DNA from: Chelonoidis abingdonii
Taxonomy: Eukaryota > Chordata > Testudines > Testudinidae
DNA length: 64,000 bases
Direction: 5' to 3'
Assembly: GCF_003597395.2 (NCBI RefSeq)
Contig: NC_133770.1
Location: 291,896,275 to 291,960,274, forward strand
Of this stretch, positions 12,161 through 23,934 are shown piece by piece. The translations under genes were made by a program, and so were the position numbers. The notes beneath the pieces were generated by a model. The model ran no database searches and was not told the origin of the DNA. It was given only the letters and a program-made list of their open reading frames with translations. The stretch's first letter is position 1; each line of letters starts with the position of its first letter.

Positions 12161-12409
12161 ATGGAGCAAGTAATTAAAGAAATCATCTGCAAACACTGGA
12201 AGGTGGTAAGGTGTAAGGTGATAGGGAATAGCCAGCATGGATTGAGACCGGCTCTGTTCAATATCTTTGTCAACGACTTAGATGTTGGCATAGAAGGTAC
12301 GCTTATTAAGTTTGCGGACGATACCAAACTGGGAGGGATTGCAACTGCTTTGGAGGACAGGGTCAAAATTCAAAATGATCTGACAAATTGGGAAAATGGT
12401 CTGAGGTAA
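12161..12409 (+). pseudogene. CR1 ORF2 RT fragment with FADD motif
   Basis: An 82-codon piece of reverse transcriptase. Residues 31-41 read ALFNIFVNDLD, followed by IKFADDTKLGGIA with the catalytic FADD pair at bases 12311-12322. Immediately upstream the sequence goes from the GNSQHG block straight to LRPALFNIF. In the intact family roughly 90-110 residues, including the LDFSKAFDT-type motif, lie between these. The upstream Met is not a real start. Confidence 0.9.
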
Positions 12410-13166
12410 CCGGATGAAGTTCAATAAAAGACAAATGCAAGTGCTCCACTTAGGAAGGAACAATCAGTTTCACACATATAGAATGGGAAAGACTGCTAGA
12501 AGGAGTATGGCAGAAAGAGATCTAGGGTCATAGTGGACACAAGCGAAATATGAGTCAACAGTGTGATAACTGTTGCAAAAAAAGCAAACGTGATTCTGGA
12601 TGCATTAACAGGTGTGTTGTAAACAAGACACGAGAAGTCATTCTTCCGCTCTACTCTGCGCTGGTTAGGCCTCAACTGGAGTATTGTGTCCAGTTCTGGG
12701 CACTGCATTTCAAGAAGATGTGAAGAAATCGGAGAGGGTCCAGAGAAGAGCACAAGAATGATTAAGGTTTGAGACATGACCTATGAAGGAAGGCTGAAAA
12801 ATTGGGTTGTTTAGTTTGGAAAGAGAAGACTGAGGGGACATGATAGCAGTTTTCAGTATTCTAAAAGGGGTCATCAGGAGGAGGAGAAAACTTGTTCACC
12901 TTAGCCTCTAATGATAGAACAAGAAGCAATGGGCTTAAACTGCAGCAAGGGAGATTTAGGTGGACATTAGGAAAAAGTTAAACCACTGGGAATAAATTGC
13001 CTAGGGAGGTTGTGGAATCTCCATCTCTGGAGATATTAAAGAGTAGGTTAGATAAATGTCTATCAGGGATAGTCTAGACAGTATTTTGTCCTGCCATGAG
13101 GGCAGGGGACTGGACTCGATGACCTCTCGAGGTCCCTTCTAGTCCTAGAGTCTACGAGTCTATAAA

Positions 13167-13563
13167 AAGAAATCATATGATCATATCCAAAGCAGAATGC
13201 TACAGAGTTTGGGCATTTCACAAGTGTCTTATGTATCCAGATTTGTAATCGTGGTCTTGGCTTTGGTTGGGCTGTTATAGGAGGAGGTAGGCCACTTGGT
13301 TAAGAGTTGAACAGGGATCCAAGGGCACAAGTTGGGCTTGAAGCTAGCTGGTCACACCATCACGCTCTAGAAGGAAACACTATTGCTCACTGGAGACCAG
13401 ATACCACCTCTCTGTTGTTGGTGTTTGTTCTGTTTTTTGAGAGGTAGTCTCAGCTCAGGTGGAGCAAGGGGGCCAAAATCTGCTGAGAAATGAACAGTAG
13501 GGAATTCCTCAGCTGAGGGAGAAGTCCCAATGGTGTAAAACTAGCTTATGTGATAGCCTATCT
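13167..13563. other. Spacer, nothing recognised
   Basis: About 400 bp between the CR1 3' end and the SINE with no recognisable repeat or coding signal. Confidence 0.4.
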
Positions 13564-13731
13564 CCTAGAACTGGAAGGGACCCCGAAGGGTCATCGAGTC
13601 CAGCCCCCTGCCCTCACTAGCAGGACCAACTACTGATTTTGCCCCAGATCCTTAAGTGCTCCCCTCCCCTCAAGGATTGAACTCACAACTCTGGGTTTAG
13701 CAGGCCAATGCTCAAACTACTGAGCTATCCC
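13564..13731 (-). mobile_element. tRNA-derived SINE with CR1-like tail
   Basis: On the minus strand it opens with a tRNA-like head: box A text TAGCTCAGTAGTTTGAG (complement of 13712-13728) and box B text GAGTTCAATCC (complement of 13675-13685). A linker follows, then a CR1-like tail ending in GACCCTTCGGGGTCCCTTCC near 13575. Such tRNA/CR1-tail SINEs are known from hidden-necked turtles. The tail implies mobilisation by CR1 enzymes. It is an old copy with no clear target duplication. It is a SINE promoter remnant, not a tRNA gene. Confidence 0.85.
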
Positions 13732-13739
13732 TTGTACCA

Positions 13740-15269
13740 GCCACACACCCTCCCAACTGTATAGAGGATTATTAGGCGAATGAGCAAATGTGGCAGAGTT
13801 CTACTGTGACTTTCTGTCCTTCAGTAGCACAGATACGCTATATGCCAGTGGAATAAGTGAGAACAGTCCCTGACCACTCTAAATCTTGCTTGAACAGCCC
13901 TGAGGATTAGGGAACCATAAAGGGTTCCCTGATATCCCACTCAGTGCTGAGCAGATCTCAGCTTGCAGGGTCTTTGGGAAGAGTATGTTTTACTGATGGA
14001 CAAAATCCCCTCAGGAATAGTGTCTGAAATGGAATCCCATCTGCCACACTGAATGTTTCCCAACTGGAATCAGACAGTGAGGAAGGCAACGCTGCTTCCT
14101 AGGAGTCTGAATGATGCTGTGACAATTTTGCATACTTATTGCTACACTGCCATTATTAAAGGAGGACTGCTGTGGAAGTACTAATGGATTCACTCAGATC
14201 ACGAAAGACTTTAAAGGAAACCATGTATCTATCACTTAGTTTTAAAGACATTCATACGGTTTCAGGAAAGCCGTGAAAACCTTTGTGAAGGGACAAAAGA
14301 TAATCTCTGAGACCTGGATTGTGCACTAAAGTCCTAGCCCCGAGCAGCTGCAGAAAGGAAGGGTCCTTCTGAGGTTCAGCTGTTCTGATCTGCAAAATAG
14401 AACAATGGGCATTAGCCCATTAATAGATACAGCATACTGCTTCTTGTAACCAGGTAACTCTACTGGCATGGATGAGAGGTAAGGAGCAGAGCCAGAACTT
14501 TGCTCACTCCCCACCTTTTGCAGGAAGAATATCGAGCAATCAGCCCCTGGACTCTCCCAAGGCCCGCTCTTTGACCCAAGATCTTGTTGGTCCTGTGGGG
14601 CCCTTCAGAGGATGGGAGGTGGGCCTTGCTCTCCTGAATGGTTGCATAAGGCATAGCCATAATCTACTTCATTATGAAGCAAAAACATATAAAACATTAC
14701 GAAGAGTTTCACAGATTATCAAAGCATCAGTGTGACCAAATGAAGTAAACATGGTAAACACAGTTGTTTGGGATGTATGTCCAAAGGAAATTATGCATTC
14801 AATATGTAATATTCATGCCTGATAACTGATTATGGCAAATGGCATTCATGATGAAAATTACAACCTTTTGTAGCAAAGACAGCCCACAGAAGTCTGGAGG
14901 AGGTACACTGAGGCACAAGGAGCTGAAGTACAGTGTCACAGAATACACATCAAAAGAAGATTTCTACATAGCTTCCTGGGCATGAGTTCAGTGTGGCATT
15001 CAAATAGTGACACAGAAAGAAATGAAACTGACATATGTGAAAAGACTGACTATGCAACAGTCATGGGAGGAGTGTGATACCATCTGCAAGCGTTTGACGG
15101 GTGCAAGTATCAATGATGGAGAGAAGGTGGGAATATTATGATGGATAATTGCATGATATTAAGAAAGAGAACATTCAGGTCATTAGGAAAATCTTCTTGA
15201 TGCTGTATTGGCCTGTGGAATACTCCTACATGGGAAGAAATATAAATCTCAATGTTTGGAACTTTCAAA
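13740..15269. other. No gene recognised
   Basis: Short overlapping frames near 14326-14735 on both strands lack family resemblance and splice context. Confidence 0.5.
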
Positions 15270-15405
15270 GCTTAAGATTCTATGCCTCAGCTCCTCATCT
15301 GTACAATAGGCATAAAAATACTTCCCTTCCTCACAGATGATTAATTTATTACTGTATGTGGGGTGTTCAGATACTGTAATGATGAGTGCCATAGAAAAGC
15401 CTACA
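15270..15405 (+). mobile_element. MIR-like SINE relic
   Basis: The core GCCTCAGCTCCTCATCTGTA at 15284, the following AATACTTCCCTTCCTCACAG block and the tail TGTTCAGATACTGTAATGAT follow MIR order. Confidence 0.65.
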
Positions 15406-18400
15406 AGTAATACTCCACACTTACTCCGGTGTCATTCAGAGTAAGATCATTTCTATACCTGGGGGCAAAAGGAAAGGAATTGTTTTAACATCTTCTCTAA
15501 AACTAGAGTTTCAAACTTGAATATGTAAAACCTTTGAATTTGTACAGAAAATAGTTCTCGGAAAGGCACTCTCCTATTTTGTGTCAGGGATCTGTTCTGG
15601 GCTCTCTCTTTGGAAAGCTGAAATAAGAAAATATACAGGGCTGCATTTTCAACACAGTGCACAGAAAATTATAGGTGTATTGCTCTTCATAATAGTCATT
15701 GTGGATCTGCTCTACTAACTATCACTTATATCATGTTGAAAACTAGCACCCCAGCTGCATATCCTGTTACACACTATAAACCCATCCTACAGTATCAGTG
15801 TTTTAATACTCAATTACCATCGGAGAGGCATTCCTACTTTTCAAATACCTGCCCCCCACCAGCCAATCCAGTTCTTTTATTTTCCTGAAAAAGGTGACAG
15901 ATTCTAAGAGTTATAAGTGGGAGAAAGTTTTATTAGAAAGAGGAGAATAAACCATTCCTGATCCCAAATGTAGCACGAATGAAAAAGTGTACAGTACTTT
16001 TATTTATGGTACTACAGATTGCAATTTCAGCACAAGGTAGAGTCCCTCTGCCAGTATCTCAGGCTTTAAAAAAACCATCACTTATTACATTGTACTTCTA
16101 AATTTCAGAAATCCAGTCTTTACAGGACAAATACTTTTGCTGAGTTGACAGTTCTTTGACTATCAAAGGGAAAAGGTCTACTTTGACATCAGAACTAGAG
16201 CACAAAGAGAAAAGACGTATTGTGAAAGTATATACAAGCATCTAGGATCATAGGAAAATATTAAGCTTTCTGTGAGTGTCTAAAATGTTCAATCCTGTGT
16301 CTCCATAACTAAAAAGATTAGTGTCATAATGACCTCTACAGAGTTTTAAAAAAATTTAAGTTAGGTAAGTCAGAACGGTGTCTCTTTCTTAAATGAGATT
16401 GAGCGATATAATATTTGAATTCCTTTAAAATCCACACTAGTTACACCAAAAACAATATGGAAATTGTCATGGCTAAGTTACTACAAAATATGGATCTATG
16501 ACTGCCTCGGCTGTTCAGAAAAGGGCATTTATTTATATATTTATGTCCATACTTCTCCAAATCTTTTTGAATGCTTCAGGAAGTTACTTCAGGTGGGCAA
16601 AATAAAATGATAGCTGACCACCTCACCACGTAGTTATTGATATACCATGAAAAGAACAGCACTCATATTATTTTGGCCTCAAATAGTTCTTTGAGGCTAC
16701 ACGGATCCATGCAAAACTATAAACAAAATATTTTAAATAAAACTACTAAACCCTGTATACAATCCCAGCATCCAGGCAATCTGAGACCCAACATTTCCAA
16801 TAATCTTTTATATGATGACAAAAAATAAGAGAGATTATGGGAAAAAAACCCAATACTTTTCTTACATTGTGAGCAATTTGGAGCAGTAATCATATCCACA
16901 TTTAAGATTTATAGTGCCCAACAGATACAGATCAGGGCCTGTGGGTGGTAAGAATATTGTGTTTATTTGGGTATACTCAAATACTGAAATAGTCTGGTTC
17001 CAAACCAGAGCCCTATTGGACATCAGTACACCACAGACTTTTCTCATATACCAGAGCCATTTCTTCTACTTATTCAAATATTGTTCAGGTAAATCTTGGA
17101 AAGTCTGCATTACTTCAGCAATGCAAATTAACTTGTAATACAGTGTTTTAGAAACAGGACTTAAAAATAAAACAACTTCAAATACTGACAAATATAAATC
17201 CAGAAGGAAAAATTAAAACACATTTTTTACCCTTGTATTATTATTCATCACAGAAGCAGAAAATTAATAGTAGGTGATTGAATTAAAAGCTGTCCATTTC
17301 TTCACAATATCCCCCCCACCGCCTGCTTTCATTTTCCGATATGATATCCTGACTTCGACACTAGGATCAAAGAAGGTCTCTCAATTTGATTACAGATGGG
17401 ACAAAGCAAAACTGCAGACCTAAAGAGGCTCAAGTCTGAATCCAAACTTTGCAGTTGAAACCCATATCCATTCTTGACCAATTACAAAGCATCATATGTA
17501 GATCTGGTCTTCCCTGTAGGAATTCCTGTTAAAAAGCTACCTAAACAGAGGCAGACTGCAAATATATGTAAAACCCCATTTTTGAATTGCACACCCAGAA
17601 TGGTTATTTCTATGTAGCTAGTAGAAATTAGCAGAAAAATTAAAGTACATAAATTAAATGAAAAGACGAGAAAAGATTCTCGCTTTATATTGTGGGTACT
17701 CCAAGTATCACACACTGCTTTACTAATTGTGATTGGCTACACAGACAAATCTGCTACACTCACTTTGTTAAGACACTGAATTAGCCAAATCCCTGGAGTT
17801 TACCTCCTGCACTTTTAAAAAGATGCCATGGGAACTTAAACTACCGCTTAGCATAAGAAATGCTTCATAGTCTCCTCTGCAGGATGACACCTCCAATAAT
17901 GCATCTTCTTGTAGGACTATGCAATATCAACATGAGCTATGAACTCAGAAGAAAGAGAACAAATAGTGTATCCAATGACTTTTAAAACTTTGAGACTAAA
18001 GACAGAGCCATGCAGTCCTACACAACTGGCACTGAAACAACAACAACATTTCCCTTAAGTTGTCCTGGATAGTTAAATAGATTAAAAAACAGGTACAGAG
18101 GTAAACATAGCAATACTTTGACCGTCCTTGCTCATCTGTTCTTTCTTCAGTACTTTAATATCCAAGAAATGTGATGGTTTTCTTCTAAACGGAGCGATTA
18201 CAAACCCGTAAGGAATGACTGTTAGGTAATTAAGGGACGGATTTGCAGAAGTAAGCCAGTCATCACTAATCTTAGAAATGTCAACTGGCTTCAGTTACAC
18301 ATGTAGGTTCCTGTTGACAGACCTCTATTTCAGAGTTAGGAGGACGCATCCACTTACTAATATGATCAGACAGGACAGTTTACATCAAAGCTATAAAAAG

Positions 18401-18454
18401 TAATGACGTTTTAAAAAACAGAAGCCTATTAATTTTTCCAAGAGCTAAAATAGA
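15406..18454. other. Three kilobases with no recognised repeat or gene
   Basis: The longest repeat-poor stretch in the first third of the window. AT-rich, with only small antisense-overlapping frames. It could be unique DNA with regulatory content, or old unrecognised repeats. Confidence 0.5.
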
Positions 18455-18606
18455 CTCAGATTTCAAGGTCAGAAGAGATCATGATGATTGTCTACTCTAG
18501 TCTGACCACCTGCACATTGCAGGCCACAGAACCTTATCCATCCACTGCTGTAACAGTTTCCTAATCTCTGGCTGAGTTACCAAAGCCCTCAAATAATGGT
18601 TTAAAG

Positions 18607-18916
18607 TAGTAGTGGGCAACCTGTGGCCCATTAGGGTAATCTGCTGGTGGGCCATGGGACTGTGTGTTTACACTGACCGTCCGCAGGCATGGCTGCCCGC
18701 AGCTTGCCGTTCCCAGACAATGGGAGCTGTGGGAAGCGGTGTGGGCTGCAAGGATGTGCTGGCTGCGGCTTCCCACAGCTCCCATTGGCCGGGAACAATG
18801 AACCGCGGCCACAGGGATCTGTGGGCGGCCAGTGTAAACGAACTGTCTCATGGCCCGCCAGCGGATCACCCTGACGGGCTGTGTGCGGTCCACACGCTGC
18901 AGGTTGCCCACCCCTG
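18607..18916. mobile_element. Non-autonomous hAT element inside CR1, 310 bp
   Basis: The termini are imperfect inverted repeats sharing GTGGGCAACCTG (14 of 17 positions: TAGTAGTGGGCAACCTG against CAGGGGTGGGCAACCTG). The 8-bp target duplication is GTTTAAAG (18599-18606) and GTTCAAAG (18917-18924), one mismatch. The host CR1 text continues across it, which confirms insertion after the CR1. The interior holds a perfect 19-bp inverted repeat, 18719-18737 against 18768-18786, with a 30-nt loop. No transposase. Confidence 0.93.
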
Positions 18917-19320
18917 GTTCAAAGACTTTACGTTAAAGAGAATTCACCATTTACACTAGTTTAAACCTGCAAGTGACCAGTGCCCCATGCTGCAGACGAA
19001 GGCACCCCTCCCCGCAGGGTCTCCGCCAATCTTCCCAATCCCAATTATGGAGCTCAGTTAGACCCTGAACATGCAGGCAAGATCTATCGGCGAGACACCT
19101 CAGAAAGAATTCTCTGTAGTATCTCAGAGCCCTCCCCATCTAGTGTTCCATCACTGGCTGTTGCAGTCGCAGATTGGCTAAATGCCATTGCAGGCAGTCT
19201 CATCATAACATCCCCTCCATAAACGTATCAAGCTGTCATGAAGCCAATTAGGGTTTTTGCCCCCACTGCTCCCTTTGGACGGCTGTTCCAGAACTTAACT
19301 CCTCTGATGGTTAGAACTCT

Positions 19321-19536
19321 TCACCTAATTTCAAGCTTAAACTTATTAATGGTCAATTTATAGCCATTTGTTCTTATGACCACATTGGCATGTAACTTAA
19401 ATAACTCCTTTCCCTCCCTGGTATTTATCCTTCTGATGTATTTATAGAGAGCCCTCATATCTCCCCGCAGCCTTCTTTTGGTTAGGCTAAACAAGCCAAA
19501 CTCTTTGAGTCTTCTCTCATAAGGCAGGTTTTCCAT
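19321..19536 (-). pseudogene. CR1 ORF2 C-terminal piece
   Basis: A 71-codon remnant reading ENLPYERRLKEFGLFSLTKR and LRGDMRALYKYIRRI, the thumb region of ORF2. It ends prematurely at LEIR. The frame is lost on both sides. Confidence 0.85.
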
Positions 19537-19850
19537 TCCTCAGATCATCCTAGCAGCCCTACTCTGCACCTGTTCCAGTTTGAATTCAGCTTTCGTAAAC
19601 ATGGGGGACCAGAACTACACACAGTATTCCAGATGAGGTCTCACCAGTCCCTTGTATAATGGTACTAACACTCCTGATCTGTACTAGAAATACCGTGCCT
19701 GATGCATGCTAGGACTGTGTTAGCCTTTTTCGCACTGTATCACAGTGGTGGCCCATAGTCATCATGTGATCAACCAATACACCCAGTTCTTTCTTCTCCA
19801 CTGTCACTTCCAACTGATTTATTCCCAATTTACAGGAAAAATTCTTGTTG

Positions 19851-20336
19851 TTAGTTCCTAACTGCATGACTTTGCACATTACATTTCATCCCATTTCTAT
19901 TATTCCAGTTTACAAGATCATCCAGATCTTCTTGTATGATATTCCAGTCTGACTCCATATTGGCAATACCTCCCAACTTTGTGTCACCCACACGTTTTAT
20001 TAGCGCACGCTCAAGTTTTTGTGCCAAGGTCAGTAATAAAAATATTAAATATGATTGGTCCCAAGAGCAATCCCTGAGGAACTCCACTAGTTACCTCCCT
20101 CCAGCTTGACAGTTCACCTTTCAGTGTGACCTGTTGCAGCTCCCCTTTAACCAGTTCCTTATCAATTTTTGAACTGTCATATTAATCTCCATCTTCTCCA
20201 ATTTAACTAACAACTTCCCATGTGGAACTGTATCAAATGCTTCACTGACATCCAGGTAGAATAGATCTACTGTATTTCCTTTGCCTAGAAAATCAGTTAT
20301 TCTCCCTAAGAAGGAGATCAGGCTGATCTGGCACAA
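19851..20336 (-). pseudogene. CR1 ORF2 RT pieces
   Basis: Two adjacent minus-strand frames. The upstream one (20121-20336) has the first RT catalytic motif as LDVSEAFDTVPHGKLL, from residue 28. The downstream one (19851-20087) covers the region after it, with KRVGDTKLGGIAN, where the family has a FADDTKLGGI-type motif. The two Asp of FADD have become GD, so the catalytic site is lost even apart from the frameshift between the pieces. Confidence 0.85.
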
Positions 20337-20615
20337 ACTATCTTTTGTAAAACCATGTTGTATTTAATCCCAATTACCATTAACCTCTATGTCCTTAACT
20401 ATTTTCTCTTTCAAAATTTGTTCCAAGACCTTGCATACAATTGAGGTCAAACTAATAGGCCTGTAGTTCCCCAGATCACATTTTTTCCCCTTTATTAAAA
20501 GTAGGAACTATATTAGCAATTCTCCAGTCATAGGGTATGATCCTGAGCTTACAGATTCATTAAAAATCCTTGCTATTGGGCTTGCAATTTCTTGTGCCTT
20601 TGAAGCATTTCCCAA

Positions 20616-22885
20616 AATCAGATGCAGTAGGCATAATTTTAATCTGAAGTGTTTCTGGCCCCTAAAATGTACTCATAATATTAAGAAATGAACCCTGAAA
20701 ATAAAAGTAATAGTTAGCACTGCATGGAAAAACTTGACAAGGCTCTGGATAAAAAAAAGAAAAAAGAAAAAAATCCTTTTATAACTGAGATGAAATTTTA
20801 GGAAGCAAAATTTCTTCTCTGGATTTCCTGTAGAAATAATTCTCCAAAGGCAATCTGCTTGCTCTTTGGGTGGCCTTTCAGCTGTTACATTTTGCTGGCT
20901 GCCCTGAAGGAGGTTTTTTTTTTAATATCTTGTGAAGGAGGGCGGGGGCAGGGAAACTCTCAATGAGCGAAACACTCCAAAACAGAGGCACTTCTGCTTC
21001 AGTAAATACATTAGGCTATATAAACTTCAGAAAAGGATCCCTTATGTTCATTTCCAAAGGCCAAGCATATTTATAGAGCACTTTCCAACAATGCTTCAGG
21101 AAATCGGTTCTTACACAGTAAAAGAAAATCTAACCAGGCAGAACATTGAGTATTGTACATCTTTGTCAAGGGAGAAAAGACTATTCTATTAAATATTATT
21201 TTAAAAGAACTAATGACCAATACTTTAAAGGCCTTCAAAGGAAATTCTACATTTAATTAGGATTCCAGAATCCAATATGAGAGATTCCATCATCAGATAC
21301 TAAAACTGGATTATCAGTGTGGATGTTTTCAAACGTATCTATGACAAATGTTCCGCTCTTAGACACCCACAATACGTAAAATCATTTTTTCAGTGGATAC
21401 ACTATTGTTCTCTTTCTCACTCTTCCTGCAGTGAGCACCTTCTCTTAGTTTCCCACTTAACACAAGCATTCTCAATTTCTCATCTTCAGAGCAATGCCAC
21501 CAACTTGAAAATCACATTTGTCTGAAAATTTTGTACCGACTATTGTTACAAGTGACACCAAAAATTACTGTCTCTGAAAGAGGAAAAAGCTTTCTATACT
21601 TTTCACGTTTGACATCACTGCATATAGTTAGTTTCACTGTTTCCCTTGCGCAGTCGCCCATTTTCTGAAAAGACTTATAAACATCAACAGGGGAACAGAA
21701 AAACCTTTACGTTTTTAATAGGAATTTAAAATGAAAAATGTCTGGCTTGGGCTCTAACATTTAAATGGTGTTCTTATCAAAAATGACTTGAGAAGAAGTA
21801 GTCAAAAAATCAAGTTGACTTTTGTGCCTTTAATAGAGAAGACTTTGAATACCCTATTGGCACCTCATACTCATTTCTGATCTGCTGGGTCCTAGCAGAG
21901 TGCCATATATAGTTGCTTCTGCTCATATACTGTAGAAAGGGAAGCTATCAAGTTAAAAGTGTTTTTTTAAATGAATTTAAAAAATCATTTCCCTACAAAT
22001 CATCCAAGGGGTGGGGATGAGTTTACCACATTTGCACTAACGAAATGAATACTTAGAAACAGGAAGCTTGGAAGCAATTTTTTCTCATGGGGAATGGGCC
22101 ATGATTCCACCCCTACGCCCAGCAATACTCAATAGGCAAGAGCCTTTTGTGTAGAGGACCCTATGCCCTACTACCTCTGGGCTTCCCTGCCAGGATGGTT
22201 TCTCTGCACTGACATGAATGGCACCCTAAAGGCATTAAACCTTAAAAAGACTGTTTTCAGCCCGGTGATACAGTTTCTGACATGCACTATGCAACCATAG
22301 TCCTCTTCAAGCAGCCTAGGAGAGGGCTCAGCTGATGCACCACTTTTATTAAAAATTTCTCTCTCTCTCTTGGTCGTGCTCTTAGACATTCACTGAACAC
22401 TTTGCTATGAATAGGCATGGATTCACAAGGACATTTTTACTGAAAAGTGTCCTGTTTCTTAAAGTGCATTATATGAGTGAAAGGCCAAAATCCATTTGCT
22501 GTGGATGAAAAATCTTAACTACAATTTCCACTAAGAACTTTTCATATAGGCCCAGATGAGGATTAGCTAACAAAGAACAATACATAGCTAAGAGAAAGCT
22601 GGGGTAAACAGACAACCTTGTGTGTTTCCAGTCAGTGAGCGGAGTCAGCGTAACTCCAAATGTAATTGGGTGTCCTTACTGCGAGTTATAGACACATGAA
22701 GTGCTGAGAAAGGCCTCACGGTTACTCCCTAATGCAGGGAGGAGATAGTGGTACAATACCCCTCAGTTCCTAGACAGAGTTCGGGGAGAGGCCTAATATG
22801 ATTGACATGAGTTATGACAACCTCCCCTCACAGATGTCTGTCAATCCTAGCCCACAGAAATTCAAGGGTAAACTTATAAACAATT
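20616..22885. other. No gene recognised
   Basis: AT-rich. An A-rich tract lies at 20748-20776. Open frames (for example 20932-21192) show no known domain. Confidence 0.5.
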
Positions 22886-22889
22886 ATTA

Positions 22890-23620
22890 TTGTTAAGTAC
22901 TAATTACTGCTTTTTTGCTTTAAATCTCCAGGAATGTACCTGTTGGTCAACTGGGAGAGCTGTTACCACATTCCCCTGGACCCCAAAATTAGGATTTAAC
23001 CTATACACTTTAACAGACATAGTTTGGGGGTAATTACCTGTGTGTCGCAATATGTTAATTTGAGCTATGGGCGAGCATTATGTAATCGTTTAGACCAGGG
23101 GTAGGCAACCTATGGCACGTGTGCTGAAGGCAGCACGCAAGCTGATTGTCAGTGGCACTCACACTGCCCAGGTCCTGGCCACCAGCCTGGGAGCTCTGCA
23201 TTTTAATTTAATTTTAAATTAAGTTTCTTAAACATTTTAAAACATTATTTACTTTACATACAACAATAGTTTAGTTATCTATTATAGCAAGAGACCTTCT
23301 TAAAATGTTAAAATATATTACTGGCACATGAAACCTTAAATTAGAGTGAATAAATGAAGACTCAGCACACCACTGCTGAAAAGTTGCCGACCCCTGTTTT
23401 AGACCATTGTTTTGCTGCTAGAACCTATCCAGGGGCTTGGGAAACCCATCCCTGTTACTTCTCTCCGCCCAATGAGCACCGTTTATATACTATTGTAATT
23501 AAGTGTTCTGCATTGTCACTGAGCCTGATAAGCAAAGTGACACTCCGCCAGTGTTGTGCATAATAAATTCCTGTGCATGGTGTCTATTTTTGATCCTTCA
23601 ATGAGTACAACTGTTAAACA
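22890..23620 (+). mobile_element. Possible LTR relic carrying a hAT insertion
   Basis: Downstream of the hAT there is promoter-like order: CCAAT at 23469-23473, TATA-like TTTATATAC at 23482-23490 and AATAAA at 23562-23567. This is the U3-R arrangement of a short LTR. I could not fix TG...CA ends or a target duplication. The limits are guesses. Confidence 0.35.
23096..23396. mobile_element. Non-autonomous hAT element, 301 bp
   Basis: It begins CAGGGGTAGGCAACCTATGG and ends with the complement of CAGGGGTCGGCAACTTTTCA. The 8-bp target duplication is GTTTAGAC (23088-23095) and TTTTAGAC (23397-23404), one mismatch. The interior is very AT-rich with a nested ATTTTAATTTAATTTTAAAT stretch at 23200. 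The termini resemble those of the 18607 element, but the interiors are unrelated, so they are sister families. Confidence 0.92.
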
Positions 23621-23853
23621 AATTTTTAAACTCTACTTCATGTTTCCATTTATTTGGACACTGGTGCTTCTAGCCTTAGCTCTGAAGCATCTTGTTGGGA
23701 CTGTGAAAAGTACCAATAGTTAAAGGATGGGTTTCCTTAAAAACAGACACGAGAGACTGGTAGAGCTACTGTAGCTCCCAAAAGGAGCTGGTCAAATAAT
23801 GAAAAAAAAATGATAATTTATTTGCCACTAATTTATATTATGAAGGGGGTTCT

Positions 23854-23926
23854 AGCCCACAAAAGCTTATGCCCAAATAAATTTGTTAGTCTCTAAGGTG
23901 CCACGAGGACTCCTCATTGTTTTTAC
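23854..23926 (-). mobile_element. SINE-like fragment (AAAGCTTATGCCCAAATAAA family)
   Basis: It shares the stretch CACAAAAGCTTATGCCCAAA, TTGTTAGTCTCTAAGGTGCC and AGGACTCCT with the right arm of the element at 62082-62230, and in reverse with 32973-33066. Three copies in 64 kb mark it as an interspersed family. I do not know its formal name. Confidence 0.75.
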
Positions 23927-23934
23927 AGAAAACA

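Larger units (their letters stand above)
10793..13166 (+). mobile_element. CR1 LINE, long but internally deleted
   Basis: A 2.4-kb copy starting inside the ORF2 endonuclease domain and running to the CR1 3' end (GACCTCTCGAGGTCCCTTCT at 13120). In order it contains endonuclease text, a linker region with many frameshifts, an RT segment with the FADD motif, and the C-terminal thumb region, which is matched in frame-shifted form by the intact frame at 3785-4483. Between about 12240 and 12250 the text jumps from the SQHG region to ALFNIF, so the RT core holding the first catalytic aspartate is absent. Not mobile. Confidence 0.95.
18455..20615 (-). mobile_element. CR1 LINE, old subfamily, split by hAT
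   Basis: The minus-strand copy has its 3' end at the left (complement of AAGGTCAGAAGAGATCATGA at 18465). Its text resumes after a 310-bp hAT insertion and continues through the C-terminal, thumb and RT regions to about 20615, where it is 5'-truncated. The CR1 portion is about 1.85 kb. It differs from the 3703/10793 subfamily in 3' UTR and protein text. ORF2 survives as three separate pieces. Confidence 0.93.

Noticed and set aside
13675..13731. Possible functional tRNA gene (box A and box B present)
   Set aside because: The boxes belong to a SINE head: a CR1-like tail follows and the cloverleaf 3' half and terminator are absent.
18561..18959. 115-116 codon frames on both strands
   Set aside because: They are produced by the GC-rich interior of the hAT inserted in CR1.
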